DNA from: Mesorhizobium sp. NFR06
Lineage (GTDB): Bacteria; Pseudomonadota; Alphaproteobacteria; Rhizobiales; Rhizobiaceae
Reading direction: 5' to 3'
Assembly: GCF_900115245.1 (NCBI RefSeq)
Contig: NZ_FOVT01000007.1
Span: 62,001 to 126,000, forward strand
Length of the DNA stretch: 64,000 nt
This document shows, in pieces, positions 1 through 10,920 of the stretch; position 1 is the stretch's first letter; each line of letters begins with the position of its first letter. The position numbers and the translations under genes were made by a program. The notes under the pieces are model-generated. The model made no database searches and was not told the origin of the DNA. It saw only the letters and a program-made list of their open reading frames with translations.

Positions 1-140
1 CTTCGTTGACGCGTTGAGACTGCTCCCGTGAGTCGCTGGCGTCAACCGTTGAATAGCCGGTTACGGAAAAATGTGATCGCCTGGAGGTACATTCGGGGTA
101 AGTCGAGGGCTTCGACGCACCACGGCACCCGCCTCGGCGG

Positions 141-205
141 CGATTGTTTCCACAGCTTATCGCGATTGTTTCCACAACGCTTTCGCGATTGTCTGCACAA
201 CGCTT
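141..205. repeat. three imperfect 20-bp direct repeats upstream of uvrA
   Basis: Three copies of a sequence close to CGATTGTTTCCACAACGCTT begin at 141, 163 and 186, spacings of 22 and 23 bp, which is about two helical turns. The GTTTCCACA core in copies 1 and 2 resembles a degenerate DnaA box (TTATNCACA) but has two mismatches. The rest of the 1-395 leader contains no convincing gene. The function is unknown. Confidence 0.6.
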
Positions 206-217
206 TGTCAGGAGCGT

Positions 218-232
218 GTTCGGCCTTTGTTC
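218..232 (+). promoter_or_regulatory. LexA (SOS) box upstream of uvrA
   Basis: The sequence reads GTTC, then seven bases (GGCCTTT), then GTTC. This is an exact match to the alphaproteobacterial LexA operator GTTC-N7-GTTC. It lies about 160 bp upstream of the uvrA start, and uvrA is a classical SOS gene. LexA repression is inferred from this match. Confidence 0.8.
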
Positions 233-395
233 TTTCCGCTTGCCCGTTCGCGCGAAAGACGGTTAAACCGACGATCGGCTTCCTCCGTCGAGGTTGTGGC
301 GTCTCTCGACGTGGCGGCGAAAATACCTACATAGGGGATGGCCGGGATAACCCCGCCCAATCCAGCAAATTCAAGACCTGAGGCGGCGACCGGCG

Positions 396-3316
<2,921 letters not shown>

Positions 3317-3317
<1 letters not shown>

Positions 3318-3727
3318 TGGCAAGTGACGGCCTAATCTCCGTCGAAAGTCGCTTCGGCGTCACGGAGACCATCGATCGGCTGGTTGAAGCCATCACGCGC
3401 GCCGGACTGTGCGTCTTCGCGCGGATCGACCACGCCGCCGGTGCACGGGATATCGGCGCTTCCCTGCGCCCGACCGAATTGCTGATCTTCGGCCATCCAA
3501 GGGGTGGCACGCCGCTGATGCAGGACCAGCAGCTTGCCGGCATCGACCTGCCGGTCAAGGCGCTCGCCTGGGAAGACGCGCGAGGCAAGGTCCGGCTTTC
3601 CTACAACGATGCGTACTGGCTTGCCGAGCGCCATCGCCTCGGCGATGCCAGCCGCGATGCCGTCGCTGCGATTGCCGCGGGCATGCAGAAGGTCATCGCG
3701 GCCGCCGCTGGAGCCGATCGATCATGA
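3317..3727 (+). CDS. DUF302 domain protein
   Basis: This 136-residue protein matches the DUF302 family, with conserved segments LLIFGHPRGGTPLMQ, DLPVKALAWED and the Y-N-D-x-x-W/L tail motif. DUF302 is a small alpha/beta domain of unknown function, sometimes suggested to bind small ligands. It has no signal peptide, so it is probably cytoplasmic. The chosen ATG overlaps the uvrA stop (TGATG); a GTG one codon upstream is also possible. Its own stop overlaps the next start (ATGA). The coupling suggests co-translation with uvrA and perhaps SOS induction, but no repair role is known. Confidence 0.8.
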
Positions 3728-4215
3728 GACTTGCCCGCGCAGACGATCTTGCCGCCATCGTCGCTCTGACCAGCGAAGCCTACGCCCCATACACCGCCTT
3801 GTTCGGCGCGCCGCCGATCCCGGTGACCGAGGACTACGCGCCGCGCATCGGGCGCGGCGAGGTCTGGCTGCAGGAAGAATGCGTCGAACTGGCCGGGCTT
3901 ATCGTGCTGGAGCGTCACCCCGACCACGCCATGATCTTCAGCGTCGCGGTCGCTCCGGCCTTCCAGGGCAGGAAGCTTGGCATCGCGCTGCTCGACTTCG
4001 CCTACGAGCAGGCACAGTCATGGGGCGTGCCGGAGGTGCGGCTCTACACCAATTCGCGCATGGAGCGGAACATCGCGCTCTATTCAGCTTACGGCTATCG
4101 CGAAACGGGTCGCCGCGCCAATCCATACCGGCCAGGATGGACCGTGGTCGATATGGCCAAATCGGTCGGCAAAGCGGCTGATCGCATCTTGAACCCGGAA
4201 GGAGGAAGACGATGA
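3724..4215 (+). CDS. GNAT family N-acetyltransferase
   Basis: This 163-residue protein has the GNAT fold signatures: an N-terminal RLARADDLAAIVALTSEAY, a central IFSVAVAPAFQGRKLGIALL acetyl-CoA binding loop (Q/R-x-x-G-x-G/A type), and a C-terminal LYTNSRMERNIALYSAYGY segment. It should transfer an acetyl group from acetyl-CoA to an amine on a small molecule or protein; the substrate is unknown. The start overlaps the DUF302 stop (ATGA) and its stop overlaps the DUF72 start (ATGA). A longer reading frame extends upstream through the DUF302 gene, but the family start and the overlap support the ATG used here. Confidence 0.88.
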   Translation: MRLARADDLAAIVALTSEAYAPYTALFGAPPIPVTEDYAPRIGRGEVWLQEECVELAGLIVLERHPDHAMIFSVAVAPAFQGRKLGIALLDFAYEQAQSWGVPEVRLYTNSRMERNIALYSAYGYRETGRRANPYRPGWTVVDMAKSVGKAADRILNPEGGRR

Positions 4216-5015
4216 GCCAAGGAAAGATCCGCTCCGGCATGGGCGGCTGGACTTTTGAGCCCTGGGATACCTCCTTCTATCCGGACAAGCTCGCCAAGGC
4301 GAAGCAGCTGCACTATGCCAGCCGGCAGGTGCCGAGCATCGAGGTCAACGGCACCTACTATTCCAGCTTCAAGGAACCGACCTTCGTCAAGTGGGCCAAC
4401 GACACGCCGGAGGGCTTCGTTTTCTCGCTCAAGGGCAACCGCTTCGTCACCAACCGCCGCGTGCTCGGCGAGGCAGGCGAATCGATAATGCGCTTCCTGG
4501 GCTCCGGCGTCGCCGCGCTCGGCGACAAGCTCGGGCCGATCCTTTGGCAGTTCGCGCCGACGAAGAAATTCGACGCGGACGACTTCGAGGCCTTCCTGAA
4601 GCTGCTGCCCGAGAAACAGGACGGCGTGCCTCTGCGCCACGCGCTCGAAGTTCGGCATGACAGCTTCATCGTGCCGGAATTCCCGGCGCTGGCGCGAAAA
4701 TACAAAGCCGCGATCGTCTATGCCGACCACGCCAAATATCCGGCGATCGCCGACGTCACCGGCGATTTCGTCTATGCGCGGCTGCAGAGCGGCAGCGACG
4801 ACAATCCCGACTGCTACACACCGAAGGGTCTCGACGCATGGGCAGCGCGGACAAAGACCTGGGCCGAGGGCAAGCAACCCGCCGACCTGCCGCGCGCCGA
4901 TCCGAAGACCGATGCGCCGGTCAAGCCGCGCGACGTGTTCGCCTACTTCATCACCGAAGGCAAGGTGCGCGCGCCTTTCGGCGCCATGGCGCTGATGAAG
5001 CGGGTAGCCGATTAA
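4212..5015 (+). CDS. DUF72 (YecE-like) family protein
   Basis: This 267-residue protein has DUF72 hallmarks: the opening IRSGMGGWTFEPW, the VNGTYYSS segment, VFSLKGNRFVTNRR, LGPILWQFAP and LRHALEVRHDSF. The family folds as a TIM barrel and its biochemical activity is not established. There is no signal peptide. It is the last gene of the uvrA-DUF302-GNAT-DUF72 run and is joined to the GNAT gene by an ATGA overlap. It is followed by a palindromic intergenic element, which probably marks the end of the transcript. Confidence 0.88.
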   Translation: MSQGKIRSGMGGWTFEPWDTSFYPDKLAKAKQLHYASRQVPSIEVNGTYYSSFKEPTFVKWANDTPEGFVFSLKGNRFVTNRRVLGEAGESIMRFLGSGVAALGDKLGPILWQFAPTKKFDADDFEAFLKLLPEKQDGVPLRHALEVRHDSFIVPEFPALARKYKAAIVYADHAKYPAIADVTGDFVYARLQSGSDDNPDCYTPKGLDAWAARTKTWAEGKQPADLPRADPKTDAPVKPRDVFAYFITEGKVRAPFGAMALMKRVAD

Positions 5016-5016
5016 A

Positions 5017-5183
5017 GCGCGTTGAGATTTAGGTTAGACCGAGCCGAAAATGTTGGTTTCCGAGAACCGGCCTGCGCCGGCCATCTTCATAGAGCGGAGA
5101 CACTTATGAGGGCTTCGGCCGGGGAAGGCCGGAAGCGCAGGAAACCGCATTTGCAGGCCGGCATCACCTGAATATCAACGCGC
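5017..5183. repeat. palindromic intergenic element with inverted ends
   Basis: The element is bounded by inverted copies of GCGCGTTGA (5017-5025 and 5175-5183); 12 of 13 positions match if the arms are extended. Inside are smaller GC-rich hairpins such as CCGGCCTGCGCCGG and a CTTCGGCCGGGG/CCGGAAG region. It contains no coding frame and resembles the REP/RIME-type mosaic elements of rhizobia. From here to 5390 I see no gene. Confidence 0.55.
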
Positions 5184-5390
5184 CTTGAAGCGACGAGCCT
5201 TCACTGCGGTCATTTGCTTTTTGTGTAAGCATCGGATTTGCCCTCTTGGTGTCGGATACACCTTGCGTGGCTCCGTCGGAACTTGCCGGGCATCTCGACC
5301 GTTTTGCCTATCTCGCCAGCGGTAGGTTTCATAGCGGCTGGGCGTTCCAGGACGTTGGACAGGGCTGCGGTATCGGGAGAACCCGAAGAT

Positions 5391-5648
5391 ATGGCTGTCA
5401 TCCTCATCGGGGCGTTGCTTACTGTCGCCGGGATTGTGTACATGGCGAGTGCGGTTCTCTGGCGCGGGCGACTTAGCGATCCGGCACCTGCAGCCTCGGA
5501 TCGCCCGAAGCCATATCTCGCAACGCCTGGCCCGACGCTCGAGCCACGCCGGCGTGGCCTCCGTTTCCTCGGCCTTTCACAGAATTGGCCAGGTATGTTG
5601 ATGATGGCGATCGGCCTTATCCTGCTATTGTCGGCAGCGATCCTATAA
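5391..5648 (+). CDS. small two-helix membrane protein, unknown function
   Basis: I do not recognise this 85-residue protein. It has a hydrophobic N-terminal segment (roughly residues 2-23, ILIGALLTVAGIVYMASAV), a hydrophilic Pro/Arg-rich middle, and a second hydrophobic segment at the C-terminus (about 65-85, MLMMAIGLILLLSAAIL). This predicts an inner-membrane hairpin. The frame is open further upstream, but the upstream part lacks protein-like composition, so the ATG at the first hydrophobic helix was chosen. The Shine-Dalgarno is weak (GGGAG about 12 bases upstream). Confidence 0.5.
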   Translation: MAVILIGALLTVAGIVYMASAVLWRGRLSDPAPAASDRPKPYLATPGPTLEPRRRGLRFLGLSQNWPGMLMMAIGLILLLSAAIL

Positions 5649-5758
5649 CGCAGGAACTCCGGCATCTTCATCGCTATCAGGTGGTTATTTCCGTTGGCGC
5701 AACCTGAGAATTGAGGTCGGCACTCGTTCCGTCTGCAGTCGAGGTTGAATGCGAACCA

Positions 5759-5935
5759 TCAATGATGCGCGATCACATCATTGAAGGCGTCGAGATCGAC
5801 GTAGAAAACCTTGGTGATTTCGCCCAGCAGATCATCCTCATCATAGCCTTGCGACATCAGGATGTTGATCGCGGTCATGATATCGATGCGATCGGTGAGG
5901 CGCCGCTTCTGGTAGTCCTCGACAAAACGTTCCAT
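5759..5935 (-). CDS. small acidic protein (58 aa), unknown function
   Basis: This 58-residue protein begins MERFVEDYQKRR and ends DAFNDVIAHH. It is acidic, probably helical, with a segment TAINILMSQGYDEDDLLGE that looks like a compact helix-turn-helix-like fold. The start is supported by a good Shine-Dalgarno (AGGGGA, six bases before the ATG). The frame is open for some way upstream, but without a comparable ribosome site. I know no function. Amino-acid composition and ribosome site argue that it is a real gene. Confidence 0.6.
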   Translation of the reverse strand: MERFVEDYQKRRLTDRIDIMTAINILMSQGYDEDDLLGEITKVFYVDLDAFNDVIAHH

Positions 5936-6138
5936 CGCCGTCCCCTGGCAAGATTCTTTTTGGACGCGTTGACCGACAATCACTGGGCGAAAGCTAGCTG
6001 GACTTGCTTGCGTGGAACTTGCGGGCGGAGCCGGCACCATCCCCCTCACTCGCGACTGGTACGGAAAGCGGCCGACTCACCAAGGCCAGGAAAAGACTAG
6101 CACGCGGTATCGGAGGCGCCAGAGCCGTCCATCACTCT

Positions 6139-6351
6139 CGTCATCCTTAGGTGTAGCGACGCGAAGCGGAGCGAAGACCCGAGGATCCATGCCGTTACTT
6201 CGAAGCATCACTAACGGTGCGGAATCTGAATTGTTCGGCGCGGGAAGAGCGGATTCTATTCTGGACCGCCGCACCACTCGGCAGACGTAACGGCATTGGA
6301 TCCTTGGGTCTACGCGCGTCGCTGCGCTCCTTGCTTCGCCCAAGGATGACG
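6139..6351. repeat. large imperfect inverted repeat (intergenic palindrome)
   Basis: The left arm at 6139-6198 (CGTCATCCTTAGG...GCCGTTAC) is matched in inverted orientation by the right arm at 6287-6351 (GTAACGGC...CCAAGGATGACG). An unrelated centre of about 90 bp lies between them. This type of CGTCATCC-ended palindrome is familiar as a dispersed intergenic repeat in Mesorhizobium-like genomes. It carries no gene and lies just beyond the 3' end of urtE. The stretch 5936-6138 shows nothing else. Confidence 0.65.
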
Positions 6352-6419
6352 ACGCGAGAGATGCTTCAGCTAATTCTCCAAGGCTTGCCATCCAGGATGG
6401 CTCGCTGGCCCCACCGCGG

Positions 6420-7115
6420 TTAGACCGTCAGGAACCTCCTCACATCCGCCCTGTCGAGGTCTTCGGCCGGCCCTGTGTGAACGATCTGGCCGCGATCCAT
6501 GATGTTGACCTCGTCGGCAAGCTCGCGGCAGAAGTCTAGATATTGCTCGACCAGAAGCACGGCGATCCCCGCCCGATCGCGCAGGTAGCGGATGGCGCGG
6601 CCGATATCCTTGATGATCGAGGGCTGGATGCCTTCTGTCGGCTCGTCGAGCACCAGGAGCTTCGGCCGCATCACCAGCGCGCGGCCGATGGCGAGCTGCT
6701 GCTGCTGGCCGCCGGAAAGATCGCCGCCGCGGCGCGACAGCATCTGTTTCAGCACCGGAAACAGCTCGAAGACATAGTCTGGAACATTGCGATCGGCGCG
6801 CCTCAGCGGCGCAAAGCCGGATTCCAGGTTTTCGCGCACCGTCAGCAGCGGGAAGACCTCCCTGCCCTGCGGCACGAATGCGATGCCCGACCGGGCGCGG
6901 TCATACGCCGCGCTCCGGTCGAGCGCCTTCCCCTCGAAGGCAACGCTTCCGCTCGTCAGCCGGTGATGGCCGACGATGGATCTCATCAAACTGGTCTTGC
7001 CGACGCCGTTGCGGCCGAGCACGCAGGTGATCTTGCCCGCACCGGCCTTCAGCGAGACGCCGCGCAATGCCTGGGCGGCGCCGTAATGGAGCGTGGCGTT
7101 GGAGACTTCGAGCAT
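6420..7115 (-). CDS. urtE: urea ABC transporter ATP-binding protein UrtE
   Basis: This is the second ATPase of the high-affinity urea importer. It has 231 residues with Walker A GRNGVGKT, the Q-loop segment FVPQGREVF, ABC signature LSGGQQQQLAIGRAL and Walker B LLVLDEPTEGIQP. It belongs to the LivF-like class that pairs with UrtD. The ATG has an AAGGGG ribosome site six bases upstream; a longer frame upstream is not protein-like. It is the last gene of urtABCDE. No urease genes follow. Confidence 0.93.
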   Translation of the reverse strand: MLEVSNATLHYGAAQALRGVSLKAGAGKITCVLGRNGVGKTSLMRSIVGHHRLTSGSVAFEGKALDRSAAYDRARSGIAFVPQGREVFPLLTVRENLESGFAPLRRADRNVPDYVFELFPVLKQMLSRRGGDLSGGQQQQLAIGRALVMRPKLLVLDEPTEGIQPSIIKDIGRAIRYLRDRAGIAVLLVEQYLDFCRELADEVNIMDRGQIVHTGPAEDLDRADVRRFLTV

Positions 7116-7185
7116 GCTCAGCCCCTTCTCCAGCGCTTCAGAAAAGCGAAATCGAACCGGTAAAACGGAACCCGCCAGACCATGC

Positions 7186-7932
7186 TCAGCGCCCCAGATA
7201 GACTTCGACGACGCGCTCGTCGGCGGAGACGAAATCGAGCGTGCCTTCCGACAGCACCGAGCCTTCGTGCAGGCAGGTGACCTTGACGCCAAGCTCGCGC
7301 ACGAAATGCATGTCGTGCTCGACGACCACCACCGAATGGTCGCGGGCGATGTCCTTGAGCAGGCGCGCCGTCTCCTCGGTCTCCGCGTCGGTCATGCCGG
7401 CGACCGGCTCGTCGACGAGCAGCAGCTTCGGGTCTTGAGCCAAGAGCATGCCGATCTCCAGCCACTGCTTCTGGCCGTGGCTGAGATTGGCTGCGAACTC
7501 GTCGCGCTTGTCGCCAAGGCGGATGATGCCGAGGATGTCGTCGATGTGCCGCGCCTCCGTCGCCGAGCGGCGATGGAAGAGCGCCGGAAAAATCGAGCGC
7601 GGCCCTTTCAGCGCCAACATGAGGTTGTCTTCGACGCTGTGGCTCTCGAAGACGGTCGGCTTCTGGAACTTGCGGCCGATGCCCATCATGGCGATCTCAG
7701 CCTCGTCATGCCGGGTGAGATCGACCTGGCCGTCGAAGAAGACCTCACCTTCGTCCGGCCTCGTCTTGCCGGTGACGATGTCCATCATCGTCGTCTTGCC
7801 GGCGCCGTTGGGTCCGATGATGGCGCGCATCTCGCCCTTGTCGAGCACCAGCGACAGATTGTTGATGGCGCGAAAACCATCGAAGGAGACCGAGACGCCG
7901 TCGAGATAGAGGATGGTGTTCGACTTGCTCAT
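7186..7932 (-). CDS. urtD: urea ABC transporter ATP-binding protein UrtD
   Basis: This 248-residue LivG-like ATPase energises urea import on the cytoplasmic face of the inner membrane. It shows Walker A GPNGAGKT, the segment GIGRKFQKPTVFE (typical of UrtD), signature LSHGQKQWLEIGMLL and Walker B LLLVDEPVAGMTD. The LSHGQ variant of the ABC signature is usual for UrtD. It sits six bases after urtC and 70 bases before urtE. Confidence 0.94.
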   Translation of the reverse strand: MSKSNTILYLDGVSVSFDGFRAINNLSLVLDKGEMRAIIGPNGAGKTTMMDIVTGKTRPDEGEVFFDGQVDLTRHDEAEIAMMGIGRKFQKPTVFESHSVEDNLMLALKGPRSIFPALFHRRSATEARHIDDILGIIRLGDKRDEFAANLSHGQKQWLEIGMLLAQDPKLLLVDEPVAGMTDAETEETARLLKDIARDHSVVVVEHDMHFVRELGVKVTCLHEGSVLSEGTLDFVSADERVVEVYLGR

Positions 7933-7938
7933 GGTCGC

Positions 7939-9168
7939 TCACTCCGCCGGCTGCGGTTCGGGGCCGGTGGCCGACCAGGCGCCGGGCGCCCTTGCCGCCG
8001 AGCGTACCATCTTCGGTTCCGGCGCCTCGGGATCGGCGCCGGCTTCGGCGGAAAGCGAGGCCGCGCGCATCGCCTTTGCCTTGCCGCGCCAACTGTCCCA
8101 CATGCCGACGATGCCCTTGGGCAGCAACAGCGTGACGGCGACGAACAGCCCGCCCAGCGCGAACAGCCAGAATTCCGGCAGCACGCCGGTGAACCAGGAT
8201 TTGCCGGCGTTGACGAGCAGCGCGCCGATGATCGGGCCGACGATGGTGCCGCGTCCGCCGACGGCGGTCCAGATCACCACCTCGATCGAATTGGACGGCT
8301 CGAACTCGCCGGGATTGATGATGCCGACCTGCGGCACGTAGAGCGCGCCGGCAATGCCGGCCATGATCGCCGAGACGGTGAAGGCGAACAGCTTCACGTT
8401 CTCGGCGCGCCAGCCGAGGAAGCGCGTGCGGCTCTCCGCGTCGCGCACCGCCATGAGAAGCTTGCCGTATTTGGAGCGCACTATCGCCGCGGTGACGAAG
8501 ACGGCAAGCGCAAGCGTGACGGCGCTGGCCGCAAACAGCGCCGAGCGCGTCGCGTCCGCCTGCACGCTGAAGCCGAGAATATCCTTGAAATCGGTCAGGC
8601 CGTTGTTGCCGCCAAATCCCATGTCGTTGCGGAAGAAGGCGAGCAGCAGGGCGTAGGTCATCGCCTGGGTGATGATCGACAGATAGACGCCGGTGACACG
8701 GCTGCGAAAGGCGAACCAGCCGAAGACGAAGGCGAGCAGGCCGGGCACCGCGAGCACCATGATGGCCGCGAACCAGAAGTGATCGAACCCGTGCCAGAAC
8801 CAGGGCAGTTCCTTGTAGTTCAGGAACACCATGAAATCGGGCAGGATCGGATTGCCGTAGACGCCGCGCGAGCCGATCTGGCGCATCAGATACATACCCA
8901 TCACATAGCCACCGAGCGCGAAGAAGGCGCCGTGACCGAGCGAGAGGATGCCGCAATAGCCCCAGACGAGATCGAGCGCCAAGGCAAGCAATGCATAGCA
9001 GAGATATTTGCCGGTCAGCGCCACGATATAGGGCGGGATGTAGAAGGCGCTGGTCGGCGACACCGCAAGGTTGAGCAGCGGCACGATGATGGCGGCGGCC
9101 AACAGGATGAGAATCGTGATGGCGATGCGGCGGTCAGCGCCGGCGGCGAAGAAGCGTCCTGTGATCAT
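7939..9168 (-). CDS. urtC: urea ABC transporter permease UrtC
   Basis: This 409-residue LivM-like membrane subunit forms the urea channel together with UrtB. It has about ten hydrophobic helices, including the conserved LDLVWGYCGILSLGHGAFFALGGY region and GGRGTIVGPIIGALLV near the end. The C-terminal tail is hydrophilic and Ala/Pro-rich. The ATG overlaps the urtB stop (ATGA), indicating translational coupling. A longer frame continues upstream inside urtB in another register and is not real. Confidence 0.94.
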   Translation of the reverse strand: MITGRFFAAGADRRIAITILILLAAAIIVPLLNLAVSPTSAFYIPPYIVALTGKYLCYALLALALDLVWGYCGILSLGHGAFFALGGYVMGMYLMRQIGSRGVYGNPILPDFMVFLNYKELPWFWHGFDHFWFAAIMVLAVPGLLAFVFGWFAFRSRVTGVYLSIITQAMTYALLLAFFRNDMGFGGNNGLTDFKDILGFSVQADATRSALFAASAVTLALAVFVTAAIVRSKYGKLLMAVRDAESRTRFLGWRAENVKLFAFTVSAIMAGIAGALYVPQVGIINPGEFEPSNSIEVVIWTAVGGRGTIVGPIIGALLVNAGKSWFTGVLPEFWLFALGGLFVAVTLLLPKGIVGMWDSWRGKAKAMRAASLSAEAGADPEAPEPKMVRSAARAPGAWSATGPEPQPAE

Positions 9169-10781
9169 GCTTCCACCGCCCTGCCCTTGAGCGCGAACAG
9201 GCCGCGCGGGCGTTTCTGGATGAACAGGATGATGAGGACCAGCACGACGATCTTGCCGAGCACCGCGCCGGCATAGGGCTCCAAAACCTTGTTGACGATG
9301 CCCAGCGAAAAGGCGCCGACCAGCGTGCCCCAGAGATTGCCGACCCCGCCGAAGACGACGACCATGAAGCTGTCGATGATGTAGCCGCGGCCGAGATTGG
9401 GCGAGACGTTGTCGATCTGGCTGAGCGCCACGCCGGCGATGCCGGCAATGCCGGAGCCCAACGCGAAGGTCAGCGCGTCGACCCAAGGCGTCTTGATGCC
9501 CATCGAAGCGGCCATGCGTCGATTGGCGGTGACGGCGCGCATCTGCAGGCCCCAGGGCGTGCGCTTCATGACGTAGAGGAGCACCGCGAAGACGGCCAAC
9601 GCGAACACCAGGATCCACAGCCTGTTCCAGGTGATCGCAAGCTGGCCGATATCGAAGGAGCCGGACATCCAGGACGGGTTGCCGACCTCCTGGTTTGTCG
9701 GCCCGAAGATGCTGCGCACCGCCTGCTGCAGAACCAGCGACACGCCCCAGGTGGCCAAGAGCGTTTCCAGCGGCCGGCCATAGAGGAAGCGGATGATGCC
9801 GCGCTCGATGGCGAGGCCGACCAGGGCGGCGACGAGGAAGGCGAGTGGCAGCGCGATCACCAGCGACCAGTCGAACAGGCCGGGAAACGAGGTGCGGATC
9901 GCCTGCTGGACGACGAAGGTGGTGTAGGCGCCGAGCATCACCATCTCGCCATGCGCCATGTTGATGACGCCCATGACGCCGAAGGTGATGGCGAGGCCGA
10001 TCGCAGCCAGCAGCAGCACCGATCCCAGCGAGATGCCGTACCAGATGTTCTGGCCGGCGTCCCACAGAGCCAGCGTCGAGTTGATTTTGCCGATCGCGGC
10101 GGTCGCCGCATCCCTGACCGAGCCCTGCGAACCGGCCTCGACCGAGGTCAGCAATGAAAGCGCGTCGCGGTCGCCGCGCGCCGCGATGATCGAGATCGCG
10201 GCCAACTTGTCGGTCTCCGGCTTGTCGGAAACCAGGACGGATGCGGCACGCGCTTCGTCGAACACCGCCTTGACGGCGGGATCTGTTTCGACGGCGATGG
10301 CGGCGTCGAGCGGTTCGATATTCGCCGCATCGGGCGTCTTGAACATAGTCATCGCCGCGGCAAGGCGCACGCTCGCGTCCTTGGCGCGCAAGGTCAGCGT
10401 GCCCAGAGCATCACGGATGACACGGCGCAGGCCGTTGTTGACTTTGATCTTGGTGAGATCGGTCTTTGCGGCGTCGACCGCCTTGTCACCGGTCAACGGA
10501 TCGAGCAACTCGATGGCATCGCCGGCTTCCTTGCCGACGAAGACCTGGGAATCCGCCTTGCGGATGTAGAGATTGCCATCGGCCAGAGCTGAAAGCGGCC
10601 GCTCGACAGCGGGATCGCCGCTCGCGGCGAGCTCGCGCACGATGGCCTCGGTGGCCGAGAAACCGGTCGCGGTCGCGAACTTGGCGATCGTCGCGCGAAG
10701 CTCGGCTTCGCCGGCCTTCGACGGCAACAGACCTGCCATCGTCAGCAAAAGCGTAAGACCAATCGCGCGCAGCAACAGCAT
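9165..10781 (-). CDS. urtB: urea ABC transporter permease UrtB
   Basis: This 538-residue protein has a signal-like N-terminus (LLLRAIGLTLLLTMAGLLPSKA), then about 220 residues of soluble helical sequence. A LivH-like membrane domain follows, starting near GISLGSVLLLAAIGLAITFGVMGVINMAHGE. The long soluble N-terminal part is characteristic of UrtB and absent from LivH. The start is uncertain: the ATG used here has a weak ribosome site, whereas a TTG four codons upstream (10793) is preceded by AGGAAAG at a good distance. It is separated from urtA by a leader containing a strong stem-loop. Confidence 0.92.
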   Translation of the reverse strand: MLLLRAIGLTLLLTMAGLLPSKAGEAELRATIAKFATATGFSATEAIVRELAASGDPAVERPLSALADGNLYIRKADSQVFVGKEAGDAIELLDPLTGDKAVDAAKTDLTKIKVNNGLRRVIRDALGTLTLRAKDASVRLAAAMTMFKTPDAANIEPLDAAIAVETDPAVKAVFDEARAASVLVSDKPETDKLAAISIIAARGDRDALSLLTSVEAGSQGSVRDAATAAIGKINSTLALWDAGQNIWYGISLGSVLLLAAIGLAITFGVMGVINMAHGEMVMLGAYTTFVVQQAIRTSFPGLFDWSLVIALPLAFLVAALVGLAIERGIIRFLYGRPLETLLATWGVSLVLQQAVRSIFGPTNQEVGNPSWMSGSFDIGQLAITWNRLWILVFALAVFAVLLYVMKRTPWGLQMRAVTANRRMAASMGIKTPWVDALTFALGSGIAGIAGVALSQIDNVSPNLGRGYIIDSFMVVVFGGVGNLWGTLVGAFSLGIVNKVLEPYAGAVLGKIVVLVLIILFIQKRPRGLFALKGRAVEA

Positions 10782-10857
10782 CGTCGTCTTCAAGCGGCTT
10801 TCCTGGTTTCGAGGATCCTGCCCGGGCGGGTCGAGCAACCTGCCCGGGCAGCGTTAT

Positions 10858-10884
10858 CGGATCGCGGGGCCACTCCGCGATCCG
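10858..10884 (-). terminator. stem-loop between urtA and urtB
   Basis: A perfect 10-bp stem (CGGATCGCGG / CCGCGATCCG) closes a 7-nt loop, and a second GC-rich palindrome (GCCCGGGC repeats) follows at about 10818-10850. There is no T-run, so it is unlikely to be a simple terminator. It could protect the urtA 3' end or cut read-through, giving more binding protein than permease. Confidence 0.5.
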
Positions 10885-10920
10885 ACAGACCGGCGGTCAC
10901 GGACCAAGGTCCGGACCGGA

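Noticed and set aside
1..60. possible end or start of an ssb gene, which often lies next to uvrA in rhizobia
   Set aside because: Neither strand gives recognisable SSB residues in the first 60 bases.
231..257. second GTTC pair as another LexA box
   Set aside because: The spacing is 13 bases rather than seven, so it does not fit the operator.
28..381. 117-codon frame before uvrA
   Set aside because: It covers the LexA box and direct repeats, lacks a ribosome site and has an unnatural Arg/Cys-rich translation.
3409..3723. N-terminal extension of the GNAT gene
   Set aside because: The extension lies in the wrong frame inside the DUF302 gene; the GNAT family start and the ATGA overlap support the later ATG.
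7093..9276. 727-codon plus-strand frame across urtD/urtC
   Set aside because: It is antisense to two well-recognised transporter genes and its sequence is Arg/Asp/His-rich as expected for a GC shadow.
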